Shown: positions 52,791 through 64,000 of the stretch, piece by piece
Numbering within the stretch: position 1 is the stretch's first letter
How the letters are laid out: every line of letters starts with the position of its first letter
NCBI GenBank assembly: GCA_032622095.1
Contig: CP136068.1
Location: forward strand, 148,069,365 to 148,133,364
Reading direction: 5' to 3'
Source of the DNA: Siphonodentalium dalli
Taxonomy: Eukaryota > Mollusca > Scaphopoda > Gadilida > Siphonodentaliidae
Length of the DNA: 64,000 bases
The notes under the pieces: model-generated
What the model saw: only the letters and a program-made list of their open reading frames with translations
Databases searched by the model: none
Told to the model about the DNA's origin: nothing
Made by a program: the position numbers and the translations under genes

Positions 52791-54664
52791 ATAGAGTAAC
52801 TCCCTGGCTGCCATCTTGGCTTCCACTCTGTATCCTGTTGATAAATGTTTATAATAATGGGCCAGAATACCCACATATTATGGTTCATCTCAGTTCCATC
52901 TCAAAGTTCTGTCCATTTCCTTTCAATAATATGGCCAGAATCACAAAAGAGGTTCTCCGCAAAATTCAATACTGCAACTTTAAAATGAATTTGTCATGCC
53001 CCATACGGAACTGGGACAAACATAATAAAACGTAGTTGTCAGTTAATTACATTGTAACTAACACGTACAATAACCAAGTGAGTCACAATTTGCCACTTTT
53101 TGCGGATAACGCAGAGAATAATGTTCGGGATATGTTAACTTTTAACATTTTACAAATTTGGTTGCCATTTTGGAAGCCATCTTGAGCAATTTAGTCTATA
53201 AACACCGTAGTGTGACACATTTAAGATAGACCATAAACAATAAACACATCCATTCAATCCAACGATAGTTACATTTTACTTGAACAAATGGTCGAACCCT
53301 GAAAAGTTATTTTTTGCCGATATTTATGTCAAGTTTGTGAGAGAAAAATCCAATATTTCTGGTGATGTTAGTGGTGACAATAGTAAAAATGATCCATGGT
53401 GCATCAGACATGTTAGTATGCAATGTATAGAAAACAGATTTGCCAATTGTGTACATCAACCACAACTTGTAAGCGATTGCAGGACACCCTGGGCAATATT
53501 CACCATTTTCCATATTTCCATTTTCGCAGCCATTTTGAGCCAAGGTAAGATTTATGGTTCCAGACATTTGGAATATTCATAGGTAATGATATGCCTCACT
53601 TACATTACAATGTTCTTTTCTTGTTGAAATATGACTAGAATCCCAATTGTGATTTAAAAAAAAAACTTGTACTGCGTTCTGTAAAGTCGAACTTTTGAGG
53701 GATCGGAAGTGGTTAGGACCCCAATAATTGCATATTTAATTGCTCCAATGATCAGTTAATATACAAAACAGAAAATAAAGTTGCATTACTCAACCAGTTC
53801 CAAACAGCATGAATTGATCTAGAAGATATTTGTGAAAAAATGTCATATTTTCAACTTCCGGCGGCCATTTTGGTGGCCATCTTGAATGGTGAGTTTCAAT
53901 TTTGGCCCAAAAAAGTGTCATTATGTCTTAGCTTCACGAAAATATATACATTTGTATACCTTTTACAAGATTTTCCCGCTATAATTTTCATAAAACTGGC
54001 TCACTTATAGTTCTAGAAAATGGATCGGGTTGTGGGGGGGGGGGGTAAGAAGTCTCGTTCTTATCAGAAAACGACATGAATATTTATTTCTTAAGTTGAT
54101 CGTATCGATTAAGGGTTGCATTGGTTGTAATAGTGCAACGTTCCAGGGGTGTACGCACACACACACACGTTGGACGAATGCAATCATGTAAATAAAAGTG
54201 AATTTTTTACGTTTTGATGGGTGACCCGATGACCCCCTTCTTATCTTAAAACCCCAGGAAAAGTTGCTTCTTACGTTGTGTTTTTATAATTAGTATATAT
54301 CAAAGTACTTTGAGACCAAAAATTATGGATGTACGCGAAAGTGTAAAAAAAAGTGAAAAATCACGTTTTGGGGTTCAGCATGGGACCCCCTTTCTTATCT
54401 GAAAACCCCAGGAAAATCCCTTTCTTAAGTTGTGTTTTCTTAATCAGTACACTTAGGAGTATCATCAAACCAAAATTCATCGATGTACACGAAGTGTAAA
54501 TAGAAGTGATTTTTTGCACTTTTTGGGGTTCAGCGGCCCCTAAACCCCAGGAATGAGCAACTTAAGAAATCGGTTTTTCAGAATGTTCCATTATTGGTAC
54601 CAACTTTTGGGGTTCAAAACTTTTGTACGCAAAAGTGTAAATAGAACATATGCGGGCTCCCCAA
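52791..54664 (-). mobile_element. Giant inverted repeat, right arm (about 1.87 kb)
   Basis: Complement of the left arm: it ends CATATGCGGGCTCCCC, and has a G run at 54036-54045 opposite the left arm's C run. Substitutions between the arms (for example GGTTTGACCCCC versus GTTTTGAACCCC near the ends) show that they are not an exact technical mirror. Confidence 0.85.
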
Positions 54665-55080
54665 CTAATATAGCTGTTTTGATTATGTTCTCTTTGCAAC
54701 AACTAATGCAAACAATATTATAATATCTCGCAATACATATGTTTTTGAATGTTTGATACACATAATGGCTTTTCCTGAATATTTTCAGTTTATCCAAACA
54801 CCGAGAAATTGACAACTTCAGAAAAATTACGGTACATTTGCTTAACAGCATCAGTTTGCACTAGCAACTTTTAGCAGGATGAACCATCACACATTAGGAG
54901 GTATGGCATGGTATCAGTCGGACTTTGTGTCAGAATGACCACCACAATCATACTAACCGTCGATGCCATGACCAATGCTCCGAAAAAAAGAGCAAAATAA
55001 TCTCAGAACCAATCATCGTAAAACGTACTGGATAAATTTCGTACCTCCGCTCCTCTCACAGTGTCATATCCAGGGATGCT
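54665..55080. other. No feature recognised
   Basis: Short spacer to the right of the inverted repeat, with no supported exon. Confidence 0.45.
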
Positions 55081-55084
55081 ATAT

Positions 55085-55705
55085 ACACAGGTCCCTGGGG
55101 AAAATACTTAAATATCAATATAGACTATACCAGGCTCCTGGGGAAAATACTTAAATACCAATATAGACTATACCAGTGGCAAGGTTCGAAAGATCGATTT
55201 TGGCTAAAACCATACCAACTATCCCAAACCCTAATAAACTCTAGAAATCTATCATTTCAGCACAAATATCCTCCGGTGTGTTATTGGCAATGATTCGGAA
55301 TGAATGGCGGAACACCATGAGCATTTACAGATGATGTCATCGCATTTTAGTATACCTTCGCGACAAATTATTGCTCAAAAATATTTATTTTATAACTATA
55401 TGTCAAAGGCATCTGAGCGGACAGGGAAGATGACGACCCGATTTTTTCCCCGCAGATTTCGGTAGTTTCCAATACGATATCTCGACTTCGATTCGTTCAA
55501 TTTCGCCGAGTTATATGTCAAATAAAAGGGAATTTTATTGCCAATAAGACACACTGAATGATATTTTCGCTGAAATAATTGATTTCTAGATTCCATTAGG
55601 GTTTTGATAGTTGGTGTGGTTTTAGCCAAAATATATCTTTTGAACCTTGTCACTAGTATAGTCCATATGGGTATATTAGTATTTTCCCCAGTGTCCTAGC
55701 CTGTG
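55085..55705 (+). mobile_element. Dispersed repeat family L, copy 3, with duplicated end
   Basis: 55338-55705 matches the copy at 34600-34985 (ATCTGAGCGGACAGGGAAGA, ACGATATCTCGACTTCG, TTATATGTCAAATAAAAGGG). A short unit, CTGGGGAAAATACTTAAATA, is present twice just upstream (about 55095 and 55138). Confidence 0.65.
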
Positions 55706-57355
55706 GCTATATATGCACACCGTCATATCGAGAGTCGATACAGTGGCCTTCCCGCGTGTAACAATGTGTGCACATTAAAGAACCAGATGGTTTAAAGTGA
55801 TGAGAAACACTCCGGTATGGTGATCAAATAGAAATTGGGAATAATCTTCCTCAAAGTACTTCTTTTTTACGAATATTAATCAAAATTGACCACACACATC
55901 GTCATTCTTATTTATTAATTAAATTCAATAAATCTCGATGGCGAAATCATTTGTTTGAGTTTATCGCCGATAGTTGCGTCCCGAATCGAGATGTAAATAT
56001 TTACAATTGAGATTAGTCCAGCTTAATTCTATAGAGTGGTATGGTAGATTTCTTGGAAATTTTCGGCGATGATAATAGAATACTACATTCCCCAGGTTGG
56101 CATAGCACATGAGTACTAACTTATCAATTTTATGCACATGAACAAGTCCACAATATGTCTTTAAGAATACCGGGAAAATTAATCCCAACAACAATTATAG
56201 CCTAAAAATGTCTTGATAGTTTCATTTTCCAAGCAGTATTCAATGGGAAATTCGTTGTTTGTGAACTATGTTGAATTGTTCCTTATTATTATTATTTATT
56301 GCAAACCTCCATTTTTGGGAGAAGAATGTGGATATGCATGACCATATATACAGTTAATGTGTAAAGTTTATCATACCACATAGCATGGTCTCTAATTTGA
56401 AGCGTTTCACTTTGCTCGTCCATATGGGCGCGAGATGATGTTTCTGTCAATGCATGGGTTGAACGCTTAGTAAGTAGAACCGCAAATAATCTGACACATG
56501 ATAAAAATATACACATCAGTTCATCAGCGATACTATCGAGGCAGCGCCACAATACCGAATGACGTGTAGTATAGCTCGTTTTCCAGCAGATGGAAAGCTA
56601 AAATGAAAAATTTAAATTCAAGGGCTGTGAAAATGTAATTTCCAGGACGTTCAGTCTGCTTCGGTTATTATTATTATTATTATAGATACATTTAGAGAGC
56701 ATTATACAAATACAAACATGGCACACATCTTAAAATAATAGTAAATAGCGAATGGATAAAAATTATATGCTAAGAACCTAACTGAAAAATACGTGTAAAA
56801 TCCACCGAAGTGCTCTAAAACGCTTGACATGTTAAACATAAAATACAATCTCAAATATAAGACATTAATTATGGACATCAACAAAAATGTAGAACTATAA
56901 GTGAGACGTTACTAAGAAATACAAAAGCGCATAAAATTGCAAATCGAAAAAATATTTTAAAGTTACTGGTAAATTGGGGGTGGTAATATGCTAACAGCGA
57001 AAAAAGGGGGTAAAATGGCGAACGGGTAACAAGCTACAAATAACATGAAAAGGGGGTAAAATGGGGAAAGATCGGGAACGAGTAGTATTTGCATTAGTAT
57101 GTTTTTGTATTTGTTTTTTTTTTGGGTTAAGATAAAAATAAAAAAAAACAGTTATCAAACACATATGTACACAAGTTAAGTTCAGCTGGTGTTTTCCTTG
57201 GTTGATGCACATGACGTTAGTTCAATGGGGTTCAGTCAGAAATTCCAGCAAAAAATCGGAGACCCCCCCCCCAGTCATGTCAGTGGCGCCAGAAAACGTC
57301 ACATCGTCGGGAATCAAGGGGTTTCGAGTTGAAGTAAAATGGTGGATATTAGCTC
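55706..57355. other. No gene seen; antisense LINE-type tails
   Basis: Two TTATTATTATTATT tracts (about 56285 and 56668), read on the minus strand, resemble the A-rich simple-repeat tails of retroposed elements. No coding remnant is evident. An 8-base C run lies near 57266. Confidence 0.4.
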
Positions 57356-57470
57356 CTGTGTACCTAAATCAATGTTTCGATATACTGTGTACCTAAATCA
57401 ATGTTTCGATATACTGTGTACCTAAATCAATGTTCGATATACTGTGTACCTAAATTAATGTATTATGTGG
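57355..57470. repeat. Tandem 30-bp units, about 4 copies
   Basis: TGTGTACCTAAATCAATGTT followed by TCGATATAC is repeated from about 57358 to 57455, the last units diverged. Confidence 0.85.
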
Positions 57471-58731
57471 CTATTCCACTACTTTAAACTGAAATGTTTT
57501 GAATCAGCACAACGAGCAACTACACCCATTTGAAGAATGTAGCATTAAACTTTTATTGTCTATATATAGCGCGACTAAATGAATGAAAGTCATCATAAAA
57601 GGAACACTTTTATTTAGTATTTAATAATAAGAATTGCGATCTCTCACATACATATGGTATAAACTCATTGTTTTATATTATGATGCAAAATAAAACCTCA
57701 TATCCACTGAACTGTGATGATAACGGAATTATCTAGCAGTCTCAAATGTCATATGACCTATCCAAACATAGTATACTTTAACTGGTGATAGCAACATATG
57801 AAACAGCAATATCACAGCAGACTATATGGTAGACCTAACGAACCTTAAAATGGTGCTTACATATTTCAACCCAACTCACTTCACTCATCTATCTTTCCAC
57901 ATGTCTCTCTACCCCATCTTCTACACCACTCTATTATATCCTTATATGACACCCCCCCCCCCCAACGAAAACAACAACTTAAATATCTTTAATGCATTAT
58001 CTGTTTGTGACATTTATGTAAAATTATGTATATTATAGGTGTTACCAGTTATGGTTTATTGACCTTGTTCTTGATTTCAATACAAAACAATTTACTCAAA
58101 AATGTAAATATACAGTCCGCCATTCGCCCGAGAACAAATAGTCAGTAAATAATGATATCATATTTGGTACGATATGTAAAAACTCGATGTCGATAAACAA
58201 ACGACAGTGATTTTACTAGTCACTATATTTGATTTATAGGATAGAATGACGATGTGTAATTGCAATTTTGACACAAAATTAATTAAGTTACCGCCATGTT
58301 TTGAGCAAGTTTCTCCACTATCCACGACCGGGGGGGTGCATATATTTGTGGATTATCGAGTCGCAACCAGTGGCTAGATTAGATTAGATTTAGATTCGAT
58401 TTTATTTTGATATTTCCACAGTCCCAACCCCCTACAACTTCTGGTAGTTTAGCTTAGATAAGCACGTGTTGTATAGACATGTCAATGGGTAGGATTCCGG
58501 TGTCAGATTGAATGTAAGCCCAACATACACTCATGGTAAAAGACACGACCAAATATATACCACCAAGGTTAACCAATTTTAGGATGTGATAAACACCACT
58601 GGGTCCAAGAAGTGGTTTAACTTGGAAAGCCCACGCTGACAACAGTTGTTGCCGTTAGAAACAGTGAAGGGTGATATGATGACGCTCAGTTGAAAGGGTG
58701 GACAGATACATACCGATACCTATTCAAGACC
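57471..58731. other. No gene seen
   Basis: AT-rich spacer with a C run near 57950. The GC content rises towards 58640, ahead of the possible exon at 58732. Confidence 0.4.
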
Positions 58732-59151
58732 ATGAGACTAACACACATGATACAGCTATACGAACGGAAAGAAGAGGAGGAAGACAATTCACATCGACGC
58801 AGGGATGAAGCGAGATGGTCAGGTGGAAACGGGCGCTTCGTGAGGTGCCCAGATCCCTCTTCGCACTCAGCCACGGACAGAGTCACCACTCACCAACCGG
58901 CATCAGCGCCACCGACTCAGAAAGCGAGATCCAGCCCGCTGCCCCAAATCATGATCAGTTGGACGTGCAGTTGGAAGCGCCACTCACACAGACTCCCCAC
59001 ATGCATATTTAGGAGGGGGACACTTCCCTCACCGTCCGAAGACACCATGTTATATCAAGAACCGGAGTCTTCGGGTCTACAAACAGACAGGCTAATGGAG
59101 GAGATAAAGACATTTAATGAGGACCATGTGGACGGGTTGCATATGAATTAA
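58732..59151 (+). CDS. Possible coding exon or small gene, unknown protein
   Basis: A 139-codon frame from ATG 58732 to TAA 59149-59151. The GC-rich composition contrasts with the flanks, and AATAAA at 59170-59175 lies 19 bases after the stop. The product would be hydrophilic: MIQLYERKEEEEDNSHRRRD near the start, a Pro/Ser/Thr-rich middle, and MEEIKTFNEDHVDGLHMN at the end. A second frame (58815-59012) also looks coding in its middle (ISATDSESEIQPAAPNHD), so a frameshift, or wrong choice of frame in the middle, is possible. No domain is recognised. It could be a 3' terminal exon of an upstream gene. Confidence 0.35.
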   Translation: MRLTHMIQLYERKEEEEDNSHRRRDEARWSGGNGRFVRCPDPSSHSATDRVTTHQPASAPPTQKARSSPLPQIMISWTCSWKRHSHRLPTCIFRRGTLPSPSEDTMLYQEPESSGLQTDRLMEEIKTFNEDHVDGLHMN

Positions 59152-59534
59152 ACGGCATGTTCTCCTGAAAATAAATTCACATTGAACTTATTTCAAATAC
59201 ACATATAAGCCCATACGGTACGCTGGCCCGAAATTTACTTTTGCCAAATGAGAATAATTTTTGCCAAATGCTGTTATGAGTTGCCAAATGCTATCAGTTT
59301 CCAACATTTATTTTTACTATTTCGACTGTCGCTGCTTTAGCAACCTTTTATATCGACAGGAAAGCAGTTATATAGTTAGTGATAATTATCGTCGCTATAC
59401 TTGGGTTAATCATATAACAATAAACCAACAACATAACAATGCAATTGTAGAAAGGTTTCTTCATCAGAAGGGCACATCGAAACAAAGAGGATTAGCTATG
59501 TAAACATCACAACCAGACATACTAGCATTCCATC
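59152..59534. other. Short flank between the possible exon and the LINE insertion
   Basis: TTGCCAAATG recurs three times near 59235-59290. No gene is seen. The minus-strand frame that continues from the LINE endonuclease into this flank is accidental under the insertion model. Confidence 0.45.
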
Positions 59535-59582
59535 CACCCGTCGATACTAATGATATCAGATTAGTTGCATCTTGATAGAGGT
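59535..59582 (+). repeat. LINE target-site duplication, left copy (48 bp)
   Basis: CACCCGTCGATACTAATGAT through ATAGAGGT. The identical 48 bases occur at 63825-63872 and bracket the whole LINE. Confidence 0.8.
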
Positions 59583-59955
59583 CAGATAAAATAGAATAGT
59601 CAGATATAAGGTCTTTGTCACGAGAGAATACGAGTATATGGTCAATGAGTGATGGCTGATTAAGTTGAAAATACGGCACGAACGAGTATTCACTACCCCC
59701 ACACGCACCACTCGCTGTTGTAGAAACAAGTTCACATTCGTCGAGAAATCTAACGAATCGGGCAGATCTATCGTTAAGAGAAGTTGTGATATTGTTTAAA
59801 TAACCCTTGGGGAGGTGGGCATTGAAGTCTCCCATTAGTACAACAGAACCTTCTGTTGAGTAGGTTGCACAGAATACATCTAGTGAATCCAGACAGTCAC
59901 TGAAGTAGTCATCTCCGTGATTGGTGCTGGGCAGATAAACTTGTACGACGGTTAA
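59583..59955 (-). pseudogene. Inverted 5' part of the LINE: AP-endonuclease fragment
   Basis: On the minus strand the segment reads VQVYLPSTNHGDDYFSDC, then VVLMGDFNAHLP (the GDFNAH catalytic block of LINE AP-like endonucleases), then LIDHILVFSRDK and DYSILSD. The next part of the protein, HAMNTSNHLPI, is found on the plus strand at about 59965. So the 5' end of the element was inverted on insertion. A 10-base stretch, TTATCTGACC, occurs on both sides of the break and marks microhomology. The upstream part of the endonuclease and ORF1 are absent (5' truncation). Confidence 0.8.
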
Positions 59956-62643
59956 TATAGTTTATCTGACCATGCTATGAATACATCAAACCACCTACCA
60001 ATCACATGCACCGTAACATTGCCGGAGTGTTCCAATGTGGAAACGCCGACACAACAGAACAGAGTGTATGCTTGGGACAAGATAAACCTTGTCGTGTATA
60101 AAGACCTTCTGGATGTGAAATGCAGCGAGCTTGCTACCCGTGAAATTGCTTCCAAAAATCATATTGATTTATTTTACGCTGACATTGTTGAACTCTTAAA
60201 CTCTGCCGCTGTAACAGCCATACCCAAAAAAACCAATAGGCGCCATATCAAACCCTATTGGAACACGGAACTTGACATATATATAAATAATTTTCAACTT
60301 GAACAGAACCGTAAACTCGACGCATATGCAAGGGGTGACCAAAAACTTTTCTGGCGTTATTTAAGACCTCGCTATGGTGCAACTTTTTGTTTAGGATCGG
60401 TGATGGATTTTGGAGGTCACATGTGTCGTGACCATAACGATATTCTCTCTGGATGGGCCGCATATTTTCAAGAATTATATAGCCCAAACGAACATGATGA
60501 TCCTATATTCGAAGATTATGTTCGAAACCAGGTATATCTTCATTCCTTGACAGTGCGAATACTGAATGTCCTACGCTAGGTCATCCGATCACAAAAGAAG
60601 AAGTTGTTGATACAGTTCGTAAACTGAAATTTAGAAAGGCAAGCGGTCGTGATGACATAGTCAACGAACACCTTCTCTTCGGTTCTGAATTGCTGTATGT
60701 GCATGTGCAAGTTATTCAACTCCTTCATTGAATACGAGTGGATTCCTCCATCACTAAAATCAGGAATTATTGTTCCTCTTTACAAGGGGGAACCGAAGCC
60801 GTCAACACTTCCCGATAGCTATAGAGCCATATAGTTTCTCCCAGTGATCTACAAAGTGTTCGAAGGGGTTCTCCTCAATCGGTTCATTAATAGCCATTTG
60901 CTTGTGACATTCCCTAGTGCATTACAAAACGGGTTTCAAGCAGGAATTGGATGCAATATGACATCTTTTATTCTTCAAGAGTCTATCTCATATGCACAAG
61001 ACAACAACTCTAAACTTTTTGTAGCCTTCTTGGACTCCAAAAAGGCATTCGACAAAGTGTGGCACAATGGCCTCTTGTTCAAATTCATGCGCATTGGTTT
61101 CTCTAGAAAGTCCGTTAGCATGATACGTTGTATATATAGTGATATCACGAGCCGAGTGCGGTACAACGGTTGCCTGTCAAACTCTTTCAGTATAGGACAA
61201 GGAACTCAACAAGGAGCAGTCCTTTCACTTTTCTGCCACCTCGTGTATATCGACGAGCTTCTAAAATCGCTAACGACCACTCGGATGGGACTATCCATAA
61301 ACGGCGTCTCTTGTGTCGCACCAACAACGGCAGACGATATCAGCTTAATATCTCTTTCTAAATCCGGTCTAGATAGCCTTCTGGACATATGTTACAAATA
61401 TAGCATCAAGTGGCGTTTTTCTTTTTCTTATACTAAAAGCAACATAGTTGTGTTTAATGAATCCAAGTCCATCTATTCTAAATCCAGTAGATCTTGGTGT
61501 TTTGGGCCAAACAATGTACCAGAGCATAGAGAAAGTATTCATCTTGGCATAGTTCAGAATAAATTCGCAAACGGACGAACACAAGGGCACATTGTATCTT
61601 CAAAACTACGGAAAGCATTTTTCTCCATTGCACGGAAAGCGAACACTTCTTCTCTGACACCGGCATCCCTGCGAGAAATTCTTAAATGTGTAGTGTTGCC
61701 GAAGGCTCTGTATGGGTGTGAGTTGTTCCCGCTGGAATACTCGTCGAGTCTCCCCATAATGGAGAGGTCACTTCGGACATGTGCAAAAAGTATACAATCA
61801 CTCCCGAAGAGAGCTAGCACAAGATTATCGCTTGGATTGCTAGGAATAATGCCAATAGAACAGCAAATACACATAAGAAAACTCTGCTTCCTTGGCAACC
61901 TCATCCACCTGCCCATGCATCACCAAACTCCACTTAGGTTGTTTCTTCTTAGGGCTCACCAACAGCGTCTCTTCAATAGATCTACGTCAGGCTTCACTCA
62001 AGAAATATTCCAGCTCCTTACCAAGTACGACCTAATCGACAATCTTTTCAACTTTATGGACGAAGGGACGTTTCCATCGAAGGATGCATGGAAGGCATTA
62101 GCAAAAGACTCCGTTATGCGTTCATATTCCAACTCTTGGCTTTCAGCGGTCGTTTCTTATCCAAGACTAAAAGTACTGTCCTTGACCCATCGCAATCCGC
62201 TTAAGCAGTGGCAGCTATGGGACAGACTGCAGTTCATAGGCGCACAACACTCCGTAAAGTACACGAATATGGTACGACTACTAAACCGAACTACATTCGT
62301 CAACAATTATGTATGTGTGTTGTGCTCCATGGTGTACGAAAATGAACTGATGCACATAATGTTCTCCTGCCAATCTCTTCCGTTAATATCTGCACGGAAT
62401 CAATCCTGGGAGTACATTATCAACCACTGTGGAATACAAACATACCTACTCATGTCTCGCCTATCTTCGGACAATTTATTCGCTCTGTTTTTCGGTTCTA
62501 CTCTCCAGCACGTGACACTAGACTTACCCACGCTCCAGCTTGACAAAATAATTTACTCCACAGCTACATTTCTACTATTTGCAAGCGACTCATTGAGAGG
62601 AACGCAAAATCTAATTACTTATAAACCAATGAAATTTCAGTAA
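59956..62643 (+). pseudogene. LINE ORF2: endonuclease end + reverse transcriptase, degenerate
   Basis: The frame starts in the last endonuclease motif (SNHLPI; SDHxPI is usual, so the Asp is lost). A linker follows (WNTELDIYINN, LFWRYLRPRYG, ILSGWAAYFQELYSP). It shifts frame near 60530 (continuing ITKEEVVDTVRKLKFRKASG) and shifts back near 60703 (PPSLKSGIIVPLYKG). There is an in-frame TAG at 60832-60834. The reverse-transcriptase core is then open to 62643: QNGFQAGIGC, FLDSKKAFDKVWH (Asp at 61033), GQGTQQGAVLS, and TADD (61333) in place of the usual Y/FADD. Near the C-terminus CVLCSMVYENELMHIMFSC is a zinc-knuckle-like C-x2-C..H-x4-C. There is no RNase H domain. Together these show a dead copy of an AP-endonuclease LINE of a type common in molluscs. 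Confidence 0.9.
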
Positions 62644-63108
62644 CTAACTAACGAACTTGTTCAGTAGACCTAGGAAATAACTCTTTATTCTTTATTTCCA
62701 GTTCTTAAATAGGCCATTCCCATGTGATACATGCTACTTTCTAAATTCGATGACTGAAACCTTTGTCTAATTTCACTGAATAAGGTAACACGACGACAAA
62801 CATTCTCATGTTCCAATATTCAACGTTGATGTCCAGTGAATATTTTATCTGGAAGTTTTATTTCGCTCGGTCACACGCATGTGATATTGCTATTCACTTT
62901 TTAAAAAGGGCAACTGGTATTCAGGGACTTCTATGTATGCCTTCCCATTTCTAAATAATTTTATATTAGATTATCACTGACCTCACTAACACTTGAAACT
63001 TGAAAATGTCAGAACCCGATCGCATGCGTGTGACACGGCGTAAACACTGTAAAATAATATTGTGATTAATATTGTGATTAGTATATCATTTGCATGCATA
63101 CTTATATA
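62443..63108 (+). repeat. LINE 3' end, first unit of a tandem duplication
   Basis: Covers the last 67 codons of ORF2 and the 3' UTR, ending in AATATTGTGATTAATATTGT, GATTAG. The whole 666-base segment is repeated directly downstream. Confidence 0.85.
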
Positions 63109-63765
63109 ACCTACTCATGTCTCGCATATCTTCGGACAATTTATTCGCTCTGTTTTTCGGTTCTACTCGCCAGCACGAGAAACTAGACTTAAATACGCTC
63201 CAGCTTGACAAAATAATTTACTCTACAGCTACATTTATCCTACGTGCAAGCGACTCATTGAGAGGAACGCAAAACTACTTACTTATAAACAAATGAAATT
63301 GCAGTAATCAATTTACGAACTTGTTCAGTAGACCTAGGAAATAACTCTTTACTCTTTATTTTTAGTTCTTAAATAGGCCATTTCCAGGTGATATATGCTA
63401 CTTTCTAACTTCGATGACTGAAACCTTTGTCTAATTTCACTGAATAAGGTAATATGACGACAAACATTCTCGTGTTCCAATATTCCACGTTGATGTCCAG
63501 TGAATATTTTATTTGGAAGTTTTATTTCGCTCGGTCACACGCATGTGATATTGCTATTCAGGTTTTTTAAAAGGGCAACTGATATTCAGGCACTTCTAGG
63601 CATGCCTTCCCATTCCTAAATTCTATATTAGATTATCACTGACCTCACAAACACTTGAAATTTGAAAATGTCAGAACCCGATCGCATGCGTGTGACATGG
63701 CGTAAACACTGTAAAATAATATTGTGATTAATATTGTGATCATTTGCATGCATACTTACATAACA
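63109..63765 (+). repeat. LINE 3' end, second unit (partial ORF2 tail)
   Basis: Repeats ACCTACTCATGTCTCGC onward with about a dozen or more differences. The ORF2 tail here ends in a variant (GTQNYLLINK). The 3' UTR and the ATTGTGATTA tail motif are conserved. The duplication could be internal to the source element, or arise during reverse transcription. Confidence 0.85.
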
Positions 63766-63824
63766 TGCATTTACTTGTCATTTATAGATATGCTCTTCTA
63801 AATTGGGGAGGTTAACAATAAACT

Positions 63825-63872
63825 CACCCGTCGATACTAATGATATCAGATTAGTTGCATCTTGATAGAGGT
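63825..63872 (+). repeat. LINE target-site duplication, right copy (48 bp)
   Basis: Identical to 59535-59582; it marks the 3' limit of the LINE insertion. Confidence 0.8.
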
Positions 63873-64000
63873 GTTAACTTTTCATTACCTTATATATATG
63901 TAAATCGCCATGCACTAATACCATTAATAATGAAAGAGTTTCCTGAAATTGGTGGTATTGATTGACAAATATTAATAAACTTTCTTGAGGAATCAAAAGT
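63873..64000. other. No feature recognised
   Basis: Flanking AT-rich sequence to the end of the window. Confidence 0.5.

Noticed and set aside
48598-54664. Giant inverted repeat as a simple assembly mirror artefact
   Set aside because: The arms differ by substitutions and indels and the satellite halves differ by about 1 kb, so it is not a straight technical fold-back, although long-read confirmation is desirable.
59464-59534. Extension of the endonuclease frame into the left flank
   Set aside because: The 48-bp duplication and the exact junction at DYSILSD show that the element ends at 59583; the further open frame is chance.

Overview
The window is AT-rich eukaryotic nuclear DNA from an invertebrate animal. 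It has short coding exons with GT..AG introns and AATAAA signals, signal-peptide and PAN/apple-type exons, and a very heavy load of mobile elements: a LINE, hAT remnants, piggyBac-type and other foldback MITEs, Helitron-like ends and satellites. There are no operons, Shine-Dalgarno sites, rRNA genes or viral genes. A lophotrochozoan, perhaps a gastropod or bivalve mollusc, is my best guess from the style of the LINE and repeats; this is inference, not proof.

Layout. 0-8 kb: nested MITEs, an antisense LINE remnant, foldbacks and a degenerate TATACATATTCACC-type satellite. 8-11.6 kb: a recent 1.6-kb direct duplication, each copy carrying one minus-strand signal peptide + PAN/apple exon. 12-17.5 kb: foldbacks, a likely 3'-terminal exon (13802-14022) and a small two-exon gene for a basic, disordered protein that now contains a one-base frameshift (15896-17242). 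18.4-18.8 kb: an array of 22-bp palindromes inside a terminal-inverted-repeat element. 19.2-19.9 kb: hAT remnant with a BED zinc-finger exon. 20.5-47.2 kb: three paralogous secreted-protein genes (A minus, B plus, C plus) separated by satellites (53-bp, about 180-bp, CAT/GAT) and MITEs. 37.6-38.5 and 47.6-48.5 kb: Helitron-like repeats. 48.6-54.7 kb: a giant inverted repeat with two arms of about 1.87 kb around an inverted satellite core. 58.7-59.15 kb: a possible terminal exon. 59.5-63.9 kb: a dead LINE with an inverted 5' end, flanked by 48-bp target-site duplications.

The most gene-like and novel content is the three-member secreted family. Every member has a possible splice acceptor just before the ATG, a first coding exon (signal peptide, RRNI motif, helical segment containing DAIKLAG), a phase-1 intron, and a second coding exon of exactly 158 nt encoding a C-x3-C-x17-C-x3-C segment. 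Genes A and B lie head-to-head and share an upstream sequence. Gene C has gained two CDPGPC repeats. I do not recognise the family; the spacing suggests a disulphide-pinned helical hairpin. The other structural highlight is the 6-kb foldback. The remaining DNA is mostly repeat debris or sequence in which I see nothing.
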